64,000 nucleotides of DNA from Mesobacillus jeotgali (GTDB lineage: Bacteria; Bacillota; Bacilli; Bacillales; Cytobacillaceae). The stretch lies in NCBI RefSeq assembly GCF_900166585.1, contig NZ_FVZC01000008.1, positions 496,001 through 560,000 of the forward strand, read 5' to 3'. Under the pieces are notes generated by a model, which saw only the letters and a program-made list of their open reading frames with translations, was not told the DNA's origin and did no database searches. Below are positions 8,974 to 16,374 of the stretch, one piece after another (the first letter of the stretch is position 1; each line of letters starts with the position of its first letter). The position numbers and the translations under genes are program-made.

Positions 8974-10167
8974 TTAAAAAATCATATACAAAATCATGCC
9001 GCCTACAGCTCCAGTAACTACAACAATCCATGGCGCAAGCTTCCAGTACACCAGCATGCTGAACAACACGGCAGCGAACACAAAGTCGATTGGTTCTAGA
9101 ATCGAACTTGTCCAGATTGGCTGGTAGAACGCCGCGATCAGGATACCGACCACGGCGGCATTCACACCCATAAGTGCCCGGCTGATTTTGCTGTTCCGTC
9201 TTAACGCATCCCAGAATGGCAGTGTCCCCAAAATCAGCAGGAATGCCGGCAAAAAGATGGCAGCAGTTGCAAGCAGGCCGCCCTGCCAACCGTTGATGAT
9301 CGCTCCGATATAGGCAGCGAATGTGAAAAGAGGACCTGGAACTGCCTGGGCAGCGCCATAGCCTGCCAGGAATGCTTCTTCACTCAGCCATCCGGTCGGG
9401 ACGAATTCACGTTCAAGCAATGGCAGGACAACATGGCCGCCGCCGAACACAAGTGAGCCTGAGCGGTAAAAGCTGTCAAACATCGCAATCCAATTAAGTG
9501 AAGTAGCTTCACGTAAAATCGGCAGGAGAATCAGCAAACCGAAAAACAAACCAAGACTTACAAAACCCACAGTTTTTGAAATTGAAAAGGTCATTCTTTT
9601 ATCATCTGTGGCGTTGTGGGACTTGAACAACACGTAGCCTAAAATTCCGGCGATGATAATAACGCCTATTTGCGTGAACGCGGTCTGCCATAGCAGAGTT
9701 GCTGCGAGCGCGAACAGGGCAATCGTCTTTCTCGGCAAATCAGGAGTCAGCTTTTGGGCCATTCCGAGAATGGCATGAGCAACGACGGCAACAGCAACGA
9801 CTTTAAGGCCATGAATCCAGCCTGCGTCTGCGACATCAAATCCCTGTAAAATCAATGCGAAAATAATAAGGGCAAAAACAGAGGGCAGTGTGAATCCAAG
9901 GAAGGCGAATAATCCTCCGAGCAATCCTCCGTGCATCAGGCCTACTCCGATTCCGACCTGGCTGCTTGCGGGTCCGGGCAGGAACTGGCATAAAGCCACC
10001 AGATCCGCATAGCTTTTTTCATCCATCCATTTCCTGCGGCGGACATATTCTTCATGGAAGTAGCCAAGGTGGGCAACAGGACCGCCGAAAGATGTCAGTC
10101 CGAGCCTTGTGGATACCATCAAAATCTCCAACAGTGACTGGAATGAAACACTCTTTTTATCTGTCAT
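8974..10167 (-). CDS. chrA: Chromate transporter, CHR family, two-domain form
   Basis: A 397-residue membrane protein with two homologous CHR halves (about residues 12-185 and 200-395). Signature motifs are RLGLTSFGGPVAHLGYFHEEYVR and FLPGPASSQVGIGVG in the first half, and RSGSLVFGGGHVVLPLLERE with GYGAAQAVPGPLFTFAAYIG in the second. ChrA proteins export chromate, and many homologues probably move other oxyanions. The start codon overlaps the fetB stop by 4 bp (ATGA), with AAGGAGAAAAAGAA in front, so it is the last gene of the padR-fetA-fetB-chrA operon. The substrate in this organism is an inference from the family only. Confidence 0.92.
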   Translation of the reverse strand: MTDKKSVSFQSLLEILMVSTRLGLTSFGGPVAHLGYFHEEYVRRRKWMDEKSYADLVALCQFLPGPASSQVGIGVGLMHGGLLGGLFAFLGFTLPSVFALIIFALILQGFDVADAGWIHGLKVVAVAVVAHAILGMAQKLTPDLPRKTIALFALAATLLWQTAFTQIGVIIIAGILGYVLFKSHNATDDKRMTFSISKTVGFVSLGLFFGLLILLPILREATSLNWIAMFDSFYRSGSLVFGGGHVVLPLLEREFVPTGWLSEEAFLAGYGAAQAVPGPLFTFAAYIGAIINGWQGGLLATAAIFLPAFLLILGTLPFWDALRRNSKISRALMGVNAAVVGILIAAFYQPIWTSSILEPIDFVFAAVLFSMLVYWKLAPWIVVVTGAVGGMILYMIF

Positions 10168-10958
10168 TTCTTTTTCTCCTTCATAACTAATTGTAATCGA
10201 TCATTGAAAAAGGATTTGTATGCGAGCTGCAAATACAGAATCACTGTCAGCGACACGCTTCCGACGATGCCTAGCATAATCGCGATCTGATATTCCACCG
10301 CTACGATGGGCGACGTTCCGGACAGGATTTGCCCTGTCATCATGCCGGGGAGGAATATGATCCCCATGCCGACCATCGAGTTGATCGTCGGCAGCATCGC
10401 TGCATCAAAGGCCTGGTTGACGACTTTTTTTGCAGCGTGCTTTGGAGTTGCCCCAAGCATTAATGCACCTTCAATTTGTTCTTTGTTCGCTTCAAAGCCT
10501 GATATTAGATTGTTCACCCCAAGTGAAATGCCCGTCATCGAGTTCCCAATAATCATCCCGGCAATTGGGATGAAATAACGAGGCTCATACCACGGCGTGA
10601 CGTTAAGGACGAAGAGAATGAAAAAGAACAAACTTGTCAGGATGCCGATTGCCATGGCTAAAGCGATATACTTTTTCATCATGTCGCCAAGCGGATGCTT
10701 TGTCCTTTTGTAGACATTATAGATGGCGAAAATTTGCATGATGGCAATGATCAACAAGGTATAAAAGGGGTTCGGGTTGTCAAACAGATAGACGAGCAGA
10801 TATCCCACAAGGATGAGCTGCAGCGACATCCGGGCAGTTGCCAGCAGGATTTCTTTTTCACGAGGAATCCCGCGGACCCTGACAATCACGATTAAAATCA
10901 GGATGAAAATGTAGGCAGCAGCAAGCTGCCAAAAGCTCAAATCCATAACATCATCCAT
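10164..10958 (-). CDS. fetB: ABC transporter permease, FetB/UPF0014 family
   Basis: A 264-residue protein with about seven hydrophobic helices. Family motifs seen are ARMSLQLILVGYLL near the N-terminus, the central PIAGMIIGNSMTGISLGVNNL, and LMLGATPKHAA with MVGMGIIFLPGMMTGQILSG. With FetA it forms an ABC exporter that raises resistance to iron and peroxide stress in E. coli. The ATP-binding gene is directly upstream (15 bp gap) and the chromate transporter gene overlaps downstream. ATG start preceded by GGGAGG. The family is assigned with confidence. Iron as the substrate is by homology. Confidence 0.88.
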   Translation of the reverse strand: MDDVMDLSFWQLAAAYIFILILIVIVRVRGIPREKEILLATARMSLQLILVGYLLVYLFDNPNPFYTLLIIAIMQIFAIYNVYKRTKHPLGDMMKKYIALAMAIGILTSLFFFILFVLNVTPWYEPRYFIPIAGMIIGNSMTGISLGVNNLISGFEANKEQIEGALMLGATPKHAAKKVVNQAFDAAMLPTINSMVGMGIIFLPGMMTGQILSGTSPIVAVEYQIAIMLGIVGSVSLTVILYLQLAYKSFFNDRLQLVMKEKKK

Positions 10959-10973
10959 TAGCTATGCCTCCCA

Positions 10974-11627
10974 TCATTCCATTCCGCCTTCAATCGAATA
11001 ACGTGACATATCAATCTTATTTTCGGCAACAATCTCAGCAAGCTCCTTCGAATGGGTAATCATAATGACCGTTTTGGAGTGCTTCCTAACATATTCAAGG
11101 AATCGCAGCAAAACAGTCCTGGCCGTATCCTCATCCAATGCAGAGGTCGGCTCGTCCAGCAGAAAAACCTCGGGATCAAGAAGCATCACCCTTGCCCAGG
11201 AAAGCCGCTGTTTTTCACCTCCGGAAAGGTGGTCTGCTTCTTCATCCAACCGCTTATCCAGCAGAAACAGCTGAAGCAATTCTTCTATGTCCTTTTTGCT
11301 CGCTGGCTCTTTTTCGGAAAAAGCGAGGCCAATCTGCAGATTATCCTCAATGCTGCCGTCAAAAATGACTGGAGCCTGGGGCACCATTCCAACCGTTCTT
11401 CTTAGTTGAAGGGGATTTATTGTGCTGATGGCTTTATTTTTAAAAAGAATCTCTCCCTGATCAGGGCTGGATAGGTCATTCAGCATTCGCAGCAAGGTTG
11501 ATTTTCCGCTGCCGCTTGGACCGGTGATGCAGGTGAACTGATTGCCTGGAATGGTTAAGGTGTCAACATGGATAATCCCGTCCACTTTTACATCTTTAAG
11601 TTCAAACAAACTCCTCACTCCAATCAA
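10974..11627 (-). CDS. fetA: ABC transporter ATP-binding protein, FetA-like
   Basis: A 217-residue ATPase with Walker A GPSGSGKST (about residues 36-44), Q-loop region GMVPQAPVIF, signature LSGGEKQRLSWAR, Walker B VFLLDEPTSALD and switch His in MITHSKEL. It is a complete single nucleotide-binding domain paired with the adjacent FetB permease. The likely TTG start overlaps the end of the padR gene by 4 bp, indicating translational coupling. A GTG three codons downstream is another possible start. Expression is expected to follow the PadR regulator encoded first in the operon. Confidence 0.87.
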   Translation of the reverse strand: MIGVRSLFELKDVKVDGIIHVDTLTIPGNQFTCITGPSGSGKSTLLRMLNDLSSPDQGEILFKNKAISTINPLQLRRTVGMVPQAPVIFDGSIEDNLQIGLAFSEKEPASKKDIEELLQLFLLDKRLDEEADHLSGGEKQRLSWARVMLLDPEVFLLDEPTSALDEDTARTVLLRFLEYVRKHSKTVIMITHSKELAEIVAENKIDMSRYSIEGGME

Positions 11628-11932
11628 TCCTTGATTTCCTTGAACAATTCATAAGCCTTTTTACGGGCTTCGTCCAGCACACTGCTGCCTTTCTCTGTCG
11701 TCCGGTAATATTTTCGGATTTTCCCTTCAACATTTCTTTCTTCTTTTAAAAGAAGGCCGTCCGATTCCATCGAGTGGAGAATCGGATACAGGGTGCCTGC
11801 GCTGATCGTATACCCATGTTCCTTAAGCTCCTCGAGCATCCACAGTCCAAAAATCGGCTGTTCCTTCGCATGGTGCAAAATATGAATATGGATGAATCCA
11901 AGAAACAATTTCCTTAAAACCTTGTCCTCCAT
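11624..11932 (-). CDS. PadR-family transcriptional regulator
   Basis: A 102-residue winged-helix protein. The core motifs YTISAGTLYPILHSMESDGLL and EGKIRKYYRTTEKGSSVLDEA are classic PadR family. These proteins are usually repressors released by a ligand or stress. It is the first gene of the operon with fetA, fetB and chrA, so it probably controls a metal or oxyanion efflux unit. The start is ATG at 11932 (MEDKVLRK) with AGAAGG six bases upstream. An ATG two codons earlier (11938) is also possible. A related start region is preserved in the relic near 14.5 kb, where only the second ATG has good spacing. Confidence 0.9.
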   Translation of the reverse strand: MEDKVLRKLFLGFIHIHILHHAKEQPIFGLWMLEELKEHGYTISAGTLYPILHSMESDGLLLKEERNVEGKIRKYYRTTEKGSSVLDEARKKAYELFKEIKD

Positions 11933-11950
11933 TTTCATCCTTCTTTCCTT

Positions 11951-11997
11951 GATATCGAAATTCGATATCATTATAACGTAACCGGGAATTTAATCAA
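11951..11997 (-). promoter_or_regulatory. padR operon promoter with adjoining perfect palindrome (likely PadR operator)
   Basis: On the minus strand TTGATT (11992-11997), 16 bp, then TATAAT (11970-11975). Immediately downstream lies GATATCGAA-N-TTCGATATC (11951-11969), a perfect inverted repeat with 9-bp arms that covers the expected transcription start. Autorepression by the PadR protein is the simplest reading. A decayed copy of the palindrome is found at 14554-14580. Confidence 0.8.
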
Positions 11998-12103
11998 CTG
12001 TTATACGTATCGCTGGTTTGGAAAAACAAAAATTTTACAATAGAATTTTGCAGAAATTATCAATTTCAAAAAGATGTTGAAATTAAAATAGAATATCTGA
12101 TTA

Positions 12104-12150
12104 AGTGATGTAGTTCACATTTCCGAGTGGTTTAAGCGGATTATCATAAT
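12104..12150 (+). promoter_or_regulatory. Fnr/Crp-type site at class II position before the YVTN lipoprotein gene
   Basis: AGTGA-TGTAGT-TCACA (12104-12119) matches the Fnr consensus TGTGA-N6-TCACA at 9 of 10 fixed bases. A possible -10 box TATCAT (12142-12147) puts the dyad centre near -42 from the expected start, the usual class II activator position. There is no good -35 box, as expected for an activated promoter. AATTTCA-N9-TGAAATT (12063-12085) upstream is a second, unassigned inverted repeat. Confidence 0.62.
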
Positions 12151-12178
12151 GATAGATTCCCAATAAGGAGGGCTCAAC

Positions 12179-13234
12179 ATGAGTCGTATGAATGTAAAAA
12201 TCATTAGTGTATTAGCATCTGTTGGTATAGCTCTGGCGGGGTGCGGATCAACAGCCACCAAGGAGGCAGAAAAGCCTGCAGTAAATGCAGCCAAACAGGA
12301 ACATACTGTGGAAAGGTTCTATTTTACGGCGAATGAGGGCGGGACCATCAGCAAGGTTTCTGCAACAGACAATAAAGTGGCTGCAACCATCAAGGCGGAT
12401 GGTGTTGTCCATAATATCCAGCTGTCCCCTGACGGTAAAGTTGTTGCTGCTACTCTCATTCCGGAGACAGGGCACAGCCATGGCGGTCACGAAGAAAAAA
12501 CACCAGGGAAAGTAGTATTCTTTGATGCTTTTACAAACCAACTTTTAAAAACGGTTGAAGTCGGGAATCATCCGGCGCATGTGGTGTATTCAGAGGATGG
12601 AAAATACGTATTGGCAACAAACAACGAAGATAACACGGTTTCGGTAATCAATGCAGCAACCTATGACCTGGTAAAAACTGTTCCAACCGGCAAGGGCCCC
12701 CATGGGTTCAGGATTTCGGCAGACAGCAAATTTGCCTATATTGCCAATATGGGAGAGGACACGGTAAGTGCAATTAATCTGGAAACATTTAAAGAAGAAA
12801 GAATCAAAACTGGCAATACCCCTGTGACGACCGGAATTACAAGGGATGGAAAGACCCTTGCGGTGACCCTATTCGCTGAAAGTTCCCTGGCCATAGTCAA
12901 TGTGGAGACAAAAGAGATTGTGAAGGTGAAAGTTGGCAATGGACCTGCGCAGGTATATATAGGTCCGGATGACAAATTTGCCTATGTCGCCAATCAGGGA
13001 ACAGAGGAATCTCCATCGAATTCACTTTCAATAGTAGACCTCGAAACAAAGAAGGTTGTCGAGGAAATCGAAACAGGGAATGGAGCGCATGGTGTAACTG
13101 TCAGCAGTGATGGTAAGTTTGCCTATGTAACCAATATGTTTGACAATACCGTCAGTGTGATAGACCTTGAAAGTAAGCATGTAAACACAATCGACGTCGG
13201 GGAAATACCAAACGGCATCACAATCATGGACTGA
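12179..13234 (+). CDS. YVTN beta-propeller repeat lipoprotein
   Basis: A 351-residue exported protein with signal peptide and lipobox ending LAGC (Cys22), so it is probably anchored to the outer face of the membrane. The rest is a seven-bladed-type propeller built from about seven YVTN/NHL-like repeats, each with a GN-x-P-A/H-x-V..DGK-x-AYV-N pattern (for example DGKYVLATNNEDNTVSVIN and DGKFAYVTNMFDNTVSVID). A His-rich insert GHSHGGHEE lies around residue 100 and could bind metal. Such proteins often accompany nitrogen-oxide or metal redox systems. The Fnr-like box upstream and the sirohaem-reductase-like gene downstream agree with that. ATG start behind AAGGAGGG. Precise function unknown. 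Confidence 0.8.
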   Translation: MSRMNVKIISVLASVGIALAGCGSTATKEAEKPAVNAAKQEHTVERFYFTANEGGTISKVSATDNKVAATIKADGVVHNIQLSPDGKVVAATLIPETGHSHGGHEEKTPGKVVFFDAFTNQLLKTVEVGNHPAHVVYSEDGKYVLATNNEDNTVSVINAATYDLVKTVPTGKGPHGFRISADSKFAYIANMGEDTVSAINLETFKEERIKTGNTPVTTGITRDGKTLAVTLFAESSLAIVNVETKEIVKVKVGNGPAQVYIGPDDKFAYVANQGTEESPSNSLSIVDLETKKVVEEIETGNGAHGVTVSSDGKFAYVTNMFDNTVSVIDLESKHVNTIDVGEIPNGITIMD

Positions 13235-13328
13235 TGTTATCATGCATTCAAAAAAATCCACACTTTCTCCACTTTTTCACGGTATTATGTAAATAAATCA
13301 ACTCGTGAAAAAGGAGGAAGGCAGATCA

Positions 13329-13955
13329 TTGGAAGCGACAGAGAAAACAATCAAGCTGGCGGTTAACGGAGGGATTGGTTTTGGATCCAAGCTGAACGCC
13401 AGACAACTGCTCGTCCTGGCAAAGTATATGGAAGAAGATCAGGAATTGGAACTGACAACATTCCAGCAACTGTATATTGAAATACCGGAAAGCCGGAAAG
13501 ACGAGGCGTTGGCTGAGTTTGAACAGGCGGGACTCAGCTGTTATCCGGTCGGAAGCTTTGTGAAAAGCCTGCGAACCTGCAATTTTTGCAAGGGAGCTGA
13601 GGAGGAAGGCATGCCGGTCGCGATTGAACTCAATAAAAGAATGGCCGGCAAACCCGTACCTTTCACGCTTAAGCCAGCATATACCGGCTGCCCGGTTGGC
13701 TGCGGCGAACCGCTGATCAACGACATCGGGATCATGAAGATTAAAGATGGATACAATTTGTATGCAGGCGGCAAGTCAAAAGGTCAGGATGCCGCTGCAG
13801 GAACTATGCTGTTCGAAAATCTAACACCTGACGAACTTTATCAAAAGGTCGACAGATTGATAGAAATCTATAGTGAACAAGGAAGAAAGCGCGAACAGAT
13901 GCACAAATTCATCAGCCGATTTGAAAAAGATGAGCTCATGGAGCTTTTGAATTAG
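13329..13955 (+). CDS. Half-size nitrite/sulfite reductase-like protein
   Basis: A 208-residue protein resembling one half of a nitrite/sulfite reductase: a ferredoxin-like part (about 1-75, TFQQLYIEIP) followed by a sirohaem/4Fe-4S-like part. Its cysteines are C84-x2-C87 (RTCNFCKGAEE) and C121-x3-C125 (TGCPVGCGEP). Full-size enzymes have a duplicated fold and a C-x5-C plus C-x3-C arrangement, so the first pair here is atypical. Related small proteins are annotated as nitrite reductase-like, with no proven role. The start is TTG at 13329, placed by AAGGAGG 11 bases upstream. An upstream GTG at 13305 lacks a ribosome site. It follows the YVTN lipoprotein by 94 bp and is probably co-transcribed with it. 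Confidence 0.75.
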   Translation: MEATEKTIKLAVNGGIGFGSKLNARQLLVLAKYMEEDQELELTTFQQLYIEIPESRKDEALAEFEQAGLSCYPVGSFVKSLRTCNFCKGAEEEGMPVAIELNKRMAGKPVPFTLKPAYTGCPVGCGEPLINDIGIMKIKDGYNLYAGGKSKGQDAAAGTMLFENLTPDELYQKVDRLIEIYSEQGRKREQMHKFISRFEKDELMELLN

Positions 13956-13976
13956 CAGGATAAAAGAAGCGAGTCT

Positions 13977-14022
13977 AAAAACATTGCTTGTAACAATTGG
14001 AATCATTACAAGCAATGTTTTT
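13977..14022 (+). terminator. Rho-independent terminator after the sirohaem-reductase-like gene
   Basis: A long stem AAAACATTGCTTGTAA / TTACAAGCAATGTTTT with a short loop, then T-rich sequence. Confidence 0.85.
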
Positions 14023-14042
14023 CTTGCCTTTTAAAAAATAGT

Positions 14043-14256
14043 CCAACCGTTAATTAAAATGTTCCAACCGGCAATAAAATCGCTCCAACCGGCAATAAAA
14101 TCGCTCCAACCGGCAATAAAATGGCTCCAACCGGCAATAAAATGGCTCCAACCGGTAATAAAGTTGCTTGAACCGGTAATAAAATCGCCTCAACTGAAAA
14201 TAAAGTTATTCGATCGGTAAATAAATCCGATTCAACTGACTTTTCAGAGGTTCTGA
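14043..14256. repeat. 21-bp tandem repeat array, CCAACCGGCAATAAAAT type
   Basis: CCAACC-like cores start at 14043, 14064, 14085, 14106, 14127, 14148, 14169 and 14190 (every step exactly 21 bp), then at 14210 and 14232 in more decayed form. The best units read CCAACCGGCAATAAAATCGC plus T. The central copies are almost identical and the flanks diverged. The AATAAAAT part resembles the closing motif of the composite arrays at 8.8, 46 and 55 kb. Because 21 is seven codons, the minus strand shows a false heptapeptide repeat (VGAILLP). I see nothing else between 14257 and 14390. Confidence 0.9.
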
Positions 14257-14390
14257 CAGGAAATAAAGCGACCAAACTATTAAAACGTCTTATTTAATTG
14301 GCAAAAATCCGCGAAAATGCAATATACCTTGCACCCCCCTCAAAGTCTTATTTCCCGCATAAGCCACCCAGGCTTATGCTTTTTTACGCC

Positions 14391-14419
14391 AAAAAAAAGC
14401 CCCGGAAAAATACCGGAGC
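14391..14419 (-). terminator. Terminator of the multicopper oxidase relic
   Basis: On the minus strand GCTCCGG-TATTTTT-CCGGGGC is followed by eight T residues, 10 bp after the relic's TAA. Confidence 0.85.
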
Positions 14420-14428
14420 CTGCATTAT

Positions 14429-14580
14429 TTATTCTTCTACTTTAAATTGTCCCATCATTCCAGCATCTTCATGCTCAAGGATATGGCAGTGGGACATAAA
14501 AACTCCTTTAAAATCTTGTCCTTCATTTTCATCCCTCTTTTGACAGAAGAAGATCCAATAACGAAATGCGATATCATTTC
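14429..14580 (-). pseudogene. Deletion scar: padR-like promoter/start joined to the C-terminus of a multicopper oxidase
   Basis: On the minus strand the right half resembles the promoter and start of the intact padR gene: ATGATATCGCATTTCG (a decayed operator), AGAGGG, then ATGAAAATGAAGGACAAG encoding MKMKDKIL (compare MKMEDKVL). Within a few codons, in another frame, the sequence becomes [18 protein letters not shown] and ends [13 protein letters not shown]. That is the type 1/2/3 copper motif HCHxxxHxxxxM and tail of a laccase/CotA-like multicopper oxidase. The join falls at the shared stretch around GACAAGATTTTAAAGG. No intact reading frame spans it. This looks like a deletion that removed most of a padR-regulated unit. 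Confidence 0.82.
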
Positions 14581-14692
14581 ACCTAAATATAGACAGATAT
14601 TCAAGCCAGACCATCGTGTCGCGAAAAATAGCATATTTTTAAGATAGGGTGTAAAAATGAGCATATGGAGAGAAAAAGAGGAGTGGAGCGGA

Positions 14693-15214
14693 ATGTCCAA
14701 AAATGCTTTGTCAAAATGGATTAAATTTGGCGGCTGCACCGTTATTGTAATCTCTGCAGGATTATTCATCCTGGGATTTATGACCGGTGAAACAGATTTG
14801 ATGAGCGAGTTTTTCGAGAAGGTCGGAACTATAGCCGAAATAGGGGTGATCACTGCATTTGCATTATGGATGGCCAGATTATTATTCCTTCAGCTAAAAA
14901 AACGAAATTTTATATTTGTAAAGTCGGTTCAACTGGCTTTCAAGCTATTAAGAGAACATCACACCCTGATTGGCTGGGCTGCTTTTTCTGCCGCACTTGC
15001 CCATGGTTCTTATTTTTTCCTGCAGACAAACGAAGAATGGGAAAGCATCTATAGCGGATTGGCGACTTTAATTGGTTTTGGCATCCTTGTGATCTTCGGC
15101 TTGATCCTGGACAAGAGCGCCAGGGGGAAGAAGTATCTTACTTTTAAAAAAGTTCACCAGGCTATGGCAATTGTCTTTGGATTTGCATTAGGAATACATC
15201 TTCTGTTTGGATAA
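14693..15214 (+). CDS. Four-helix membrane protein, probable di-haem cytochrome b-like
   Basis: A 173-residue protein with four predicted membrane helices (about 10-32, 45-65, 85-110 and 118-138, then the last at 150-170 depending on prediction). Histidines lie 14 residues apart in two of the helices: HTLIGWAAFSAALAH and HQAMAIVFGFALGIH. That spacing on two helices is what bis-histidine ligation of two b haems requires in ferric-reductase-like and cytochrome b561-like proteins. The start is ATG at 14693 behind GAGGAG. An ATG at 14657 is open but has only a weak ribosome site. Function unknown. The neighbouring redox genes suggest electron transfer across the membrane. I infer haem binding and have no direct evidence for it. 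Confidence 0.65.
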   Translation: MSKNALSKWIKFGGCTVIVISAGLFILGFMTGETDLMSEFFEKVGTIAEIGVITAFALWMARLLFLQLKKRNFIFVKSVQLAFKLLREHHTLIGWAAFSAALAHGSYFFLQTNEEWESIYSGLATLIGFGILVIFGLILDKSARGKKYLTFKKVHQAMAIVFGFALGIHLLFG

Positions 15215-15334
15215 TAAAAATAAAGACTTCTGCATTCGTTGTCTTAGTTTTCCCAGAGTCGATAGGGATAAAATCGCCTAAAGAGGGAGACAGCTAAAAA
15301 GGTGTGACCTACTATTATTAATAAGGATGTTTCT

Positions 15335-15817
15335 ATGCCTCTCCCAATTTATCTCACCATTGCAATCTTGTTGATTCTGTATATGTTTTTTATGCGCAAA
15401 CCGCTGAACTTTCTGCATAATTCCATAATATATATGGTCATTGTGTTTTTCGGTACGCAATTCATCACGATTGTACGGATGGAGTTTCATTTAATGGAAA
15501 AATCCAGCGGCCATTTGGATTACGTATCATTTCTGCTGTATCGCAACATTTTGCTGCCTGCAGTGGTCTTGATTTTTCTCAATTACTACCTGCAGCAGCA
15601 AGCGGGAAAATATAAAATGGTTCTATTATTGTTCTGTACATTATTGTTGGCTGGACTTGATTGGCTTAACAACTACTTCGGAATCCTGATGTATACCCGC
15701 TGGAACCTGTTGTTCAGTGTGGTTGTTGATGTAGTGTACCTGCTAATTGCCCTGGGAGTCTTGAAGCTGCTTTTGAAAACCAATATCCGGGAGAGCAACC
15801 GAGATGAAAATATATGA
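15335..15817 (+). CDS. Membrane protein of unknown function
   Basis: A 160-residue, very hydrophobic protein with about five predicted membrane helices and a short charged tail (NIRESNRDENI). There is no catalytic motif I can recognise. ATG start with AAGGATG eight bases upstream. It overlaps the next gene by 14 bp, and that gene also encodes a small membrane protein of the same length class, so the two are probably translated together and may form one complex. The 120 bp before it hold AT-rich sequence without a clear promoter or terminator. Confidence 0.7.
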   Translation: MPLPIYLTIAILLILYMFFMRKPLNFLHNSIIYMVIVFFGTQFITIVRMEFHLMEKSSGHLDYVSFLLYRNILLPAVVLIFLNYYLQQQAGKYKMVLLLFCTLLLAGLDWLNNYFGILMYTRWNLLFSVVVDVVYLLIALGVLKLLLKTNIRESNRDENI

Positions 15818-16292
15818 GGATGCTTTTAATCAGAATGAGTGGTTCATTATTGGCAGCCTCCTTGTGCTGCATGGTGCCCTCTGGTTTGCACCGAAAATAT
15901 TCAGTAAAATCGAAACGATAGCCTATTACTTGTTTGGTGTGAGTGTTGTCTTATTTTTTGACCATACCATCAGTGTGAAGCCCTGGGATTTTTATGATGT
16001 GAATGACAATTCCTCTTATCAATTCATAGACTTCCTTAGTTATATAACGTATGGACCATATAGTTACTTCTTTATTTATTTCTATGAAAGATGGAAGGTT
16101 TCGGGTTTAAAGACGATTCCTTATATATTGATCTGGTCGGCCTTTTCGGTACTGATGGAATGGATTGGTGTCCAGATTGGCATGATGCATTATGAAAAAG
16201 GGTACAAGATGCATTGGTCTTTTCCGATTTATTTTTCTGTTCAAAGTTTGTTGCTCGCTTTTTATCATCTTGTAAAAAGGCAGAGGGAATAA
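15804..16292 (+). CDS. Membrane protein, similar to CBO0543-type Bacillus proteins
   Basis: A 162-residue protein with four to five predicted helices. Conserved-looking features are the aromatic segment DHTISVKPWDFYDVND and WSAFSVLMEWIGVQIGMMHYEKGYKMHWSFP. This pattern occurs in a family of small Bacillaceae membrane proteins labelled CBO0543 family, of unknown role. I recognise the pattern but cannot verify it here. The ATG lies inside the end of the upstream gene (14-bp overlap). The two form a small unit before an independent permease operon. Confidence 0.68.
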   Translation: MKIYEDAFNQNEWFIIGSLLVLHGALWFAPKIFSKIETIAYYLFGVSVVLFFDHTISVKPWDFYDVNDNSSYQFIDFLSYITYGPYSYFFIYFYERWKVSGLKTIPYILIWSAFSVLMEWIGVQIGMMHYEKGYKMHWSFPIYFSVQSLLLAFYHLVKRQRE

Positions 16293-16374
16293 GCGTCTGA
16301 TTTTAAATGTTCCTGTCATATTTTCGGAAAATTATATATAATTAGGAAGGAATTTAAAGTAAGGGGATCAATAG

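Noticed and set aside
14054..14275. Minus-strand open frame with a perfect-looking heptapeptide repeat (VGAILLP)
   Set aside because: It is the 21-bp tandem repeat read as seven codons. It has no ribosome site, and the period, not the frame, is what is conserved.
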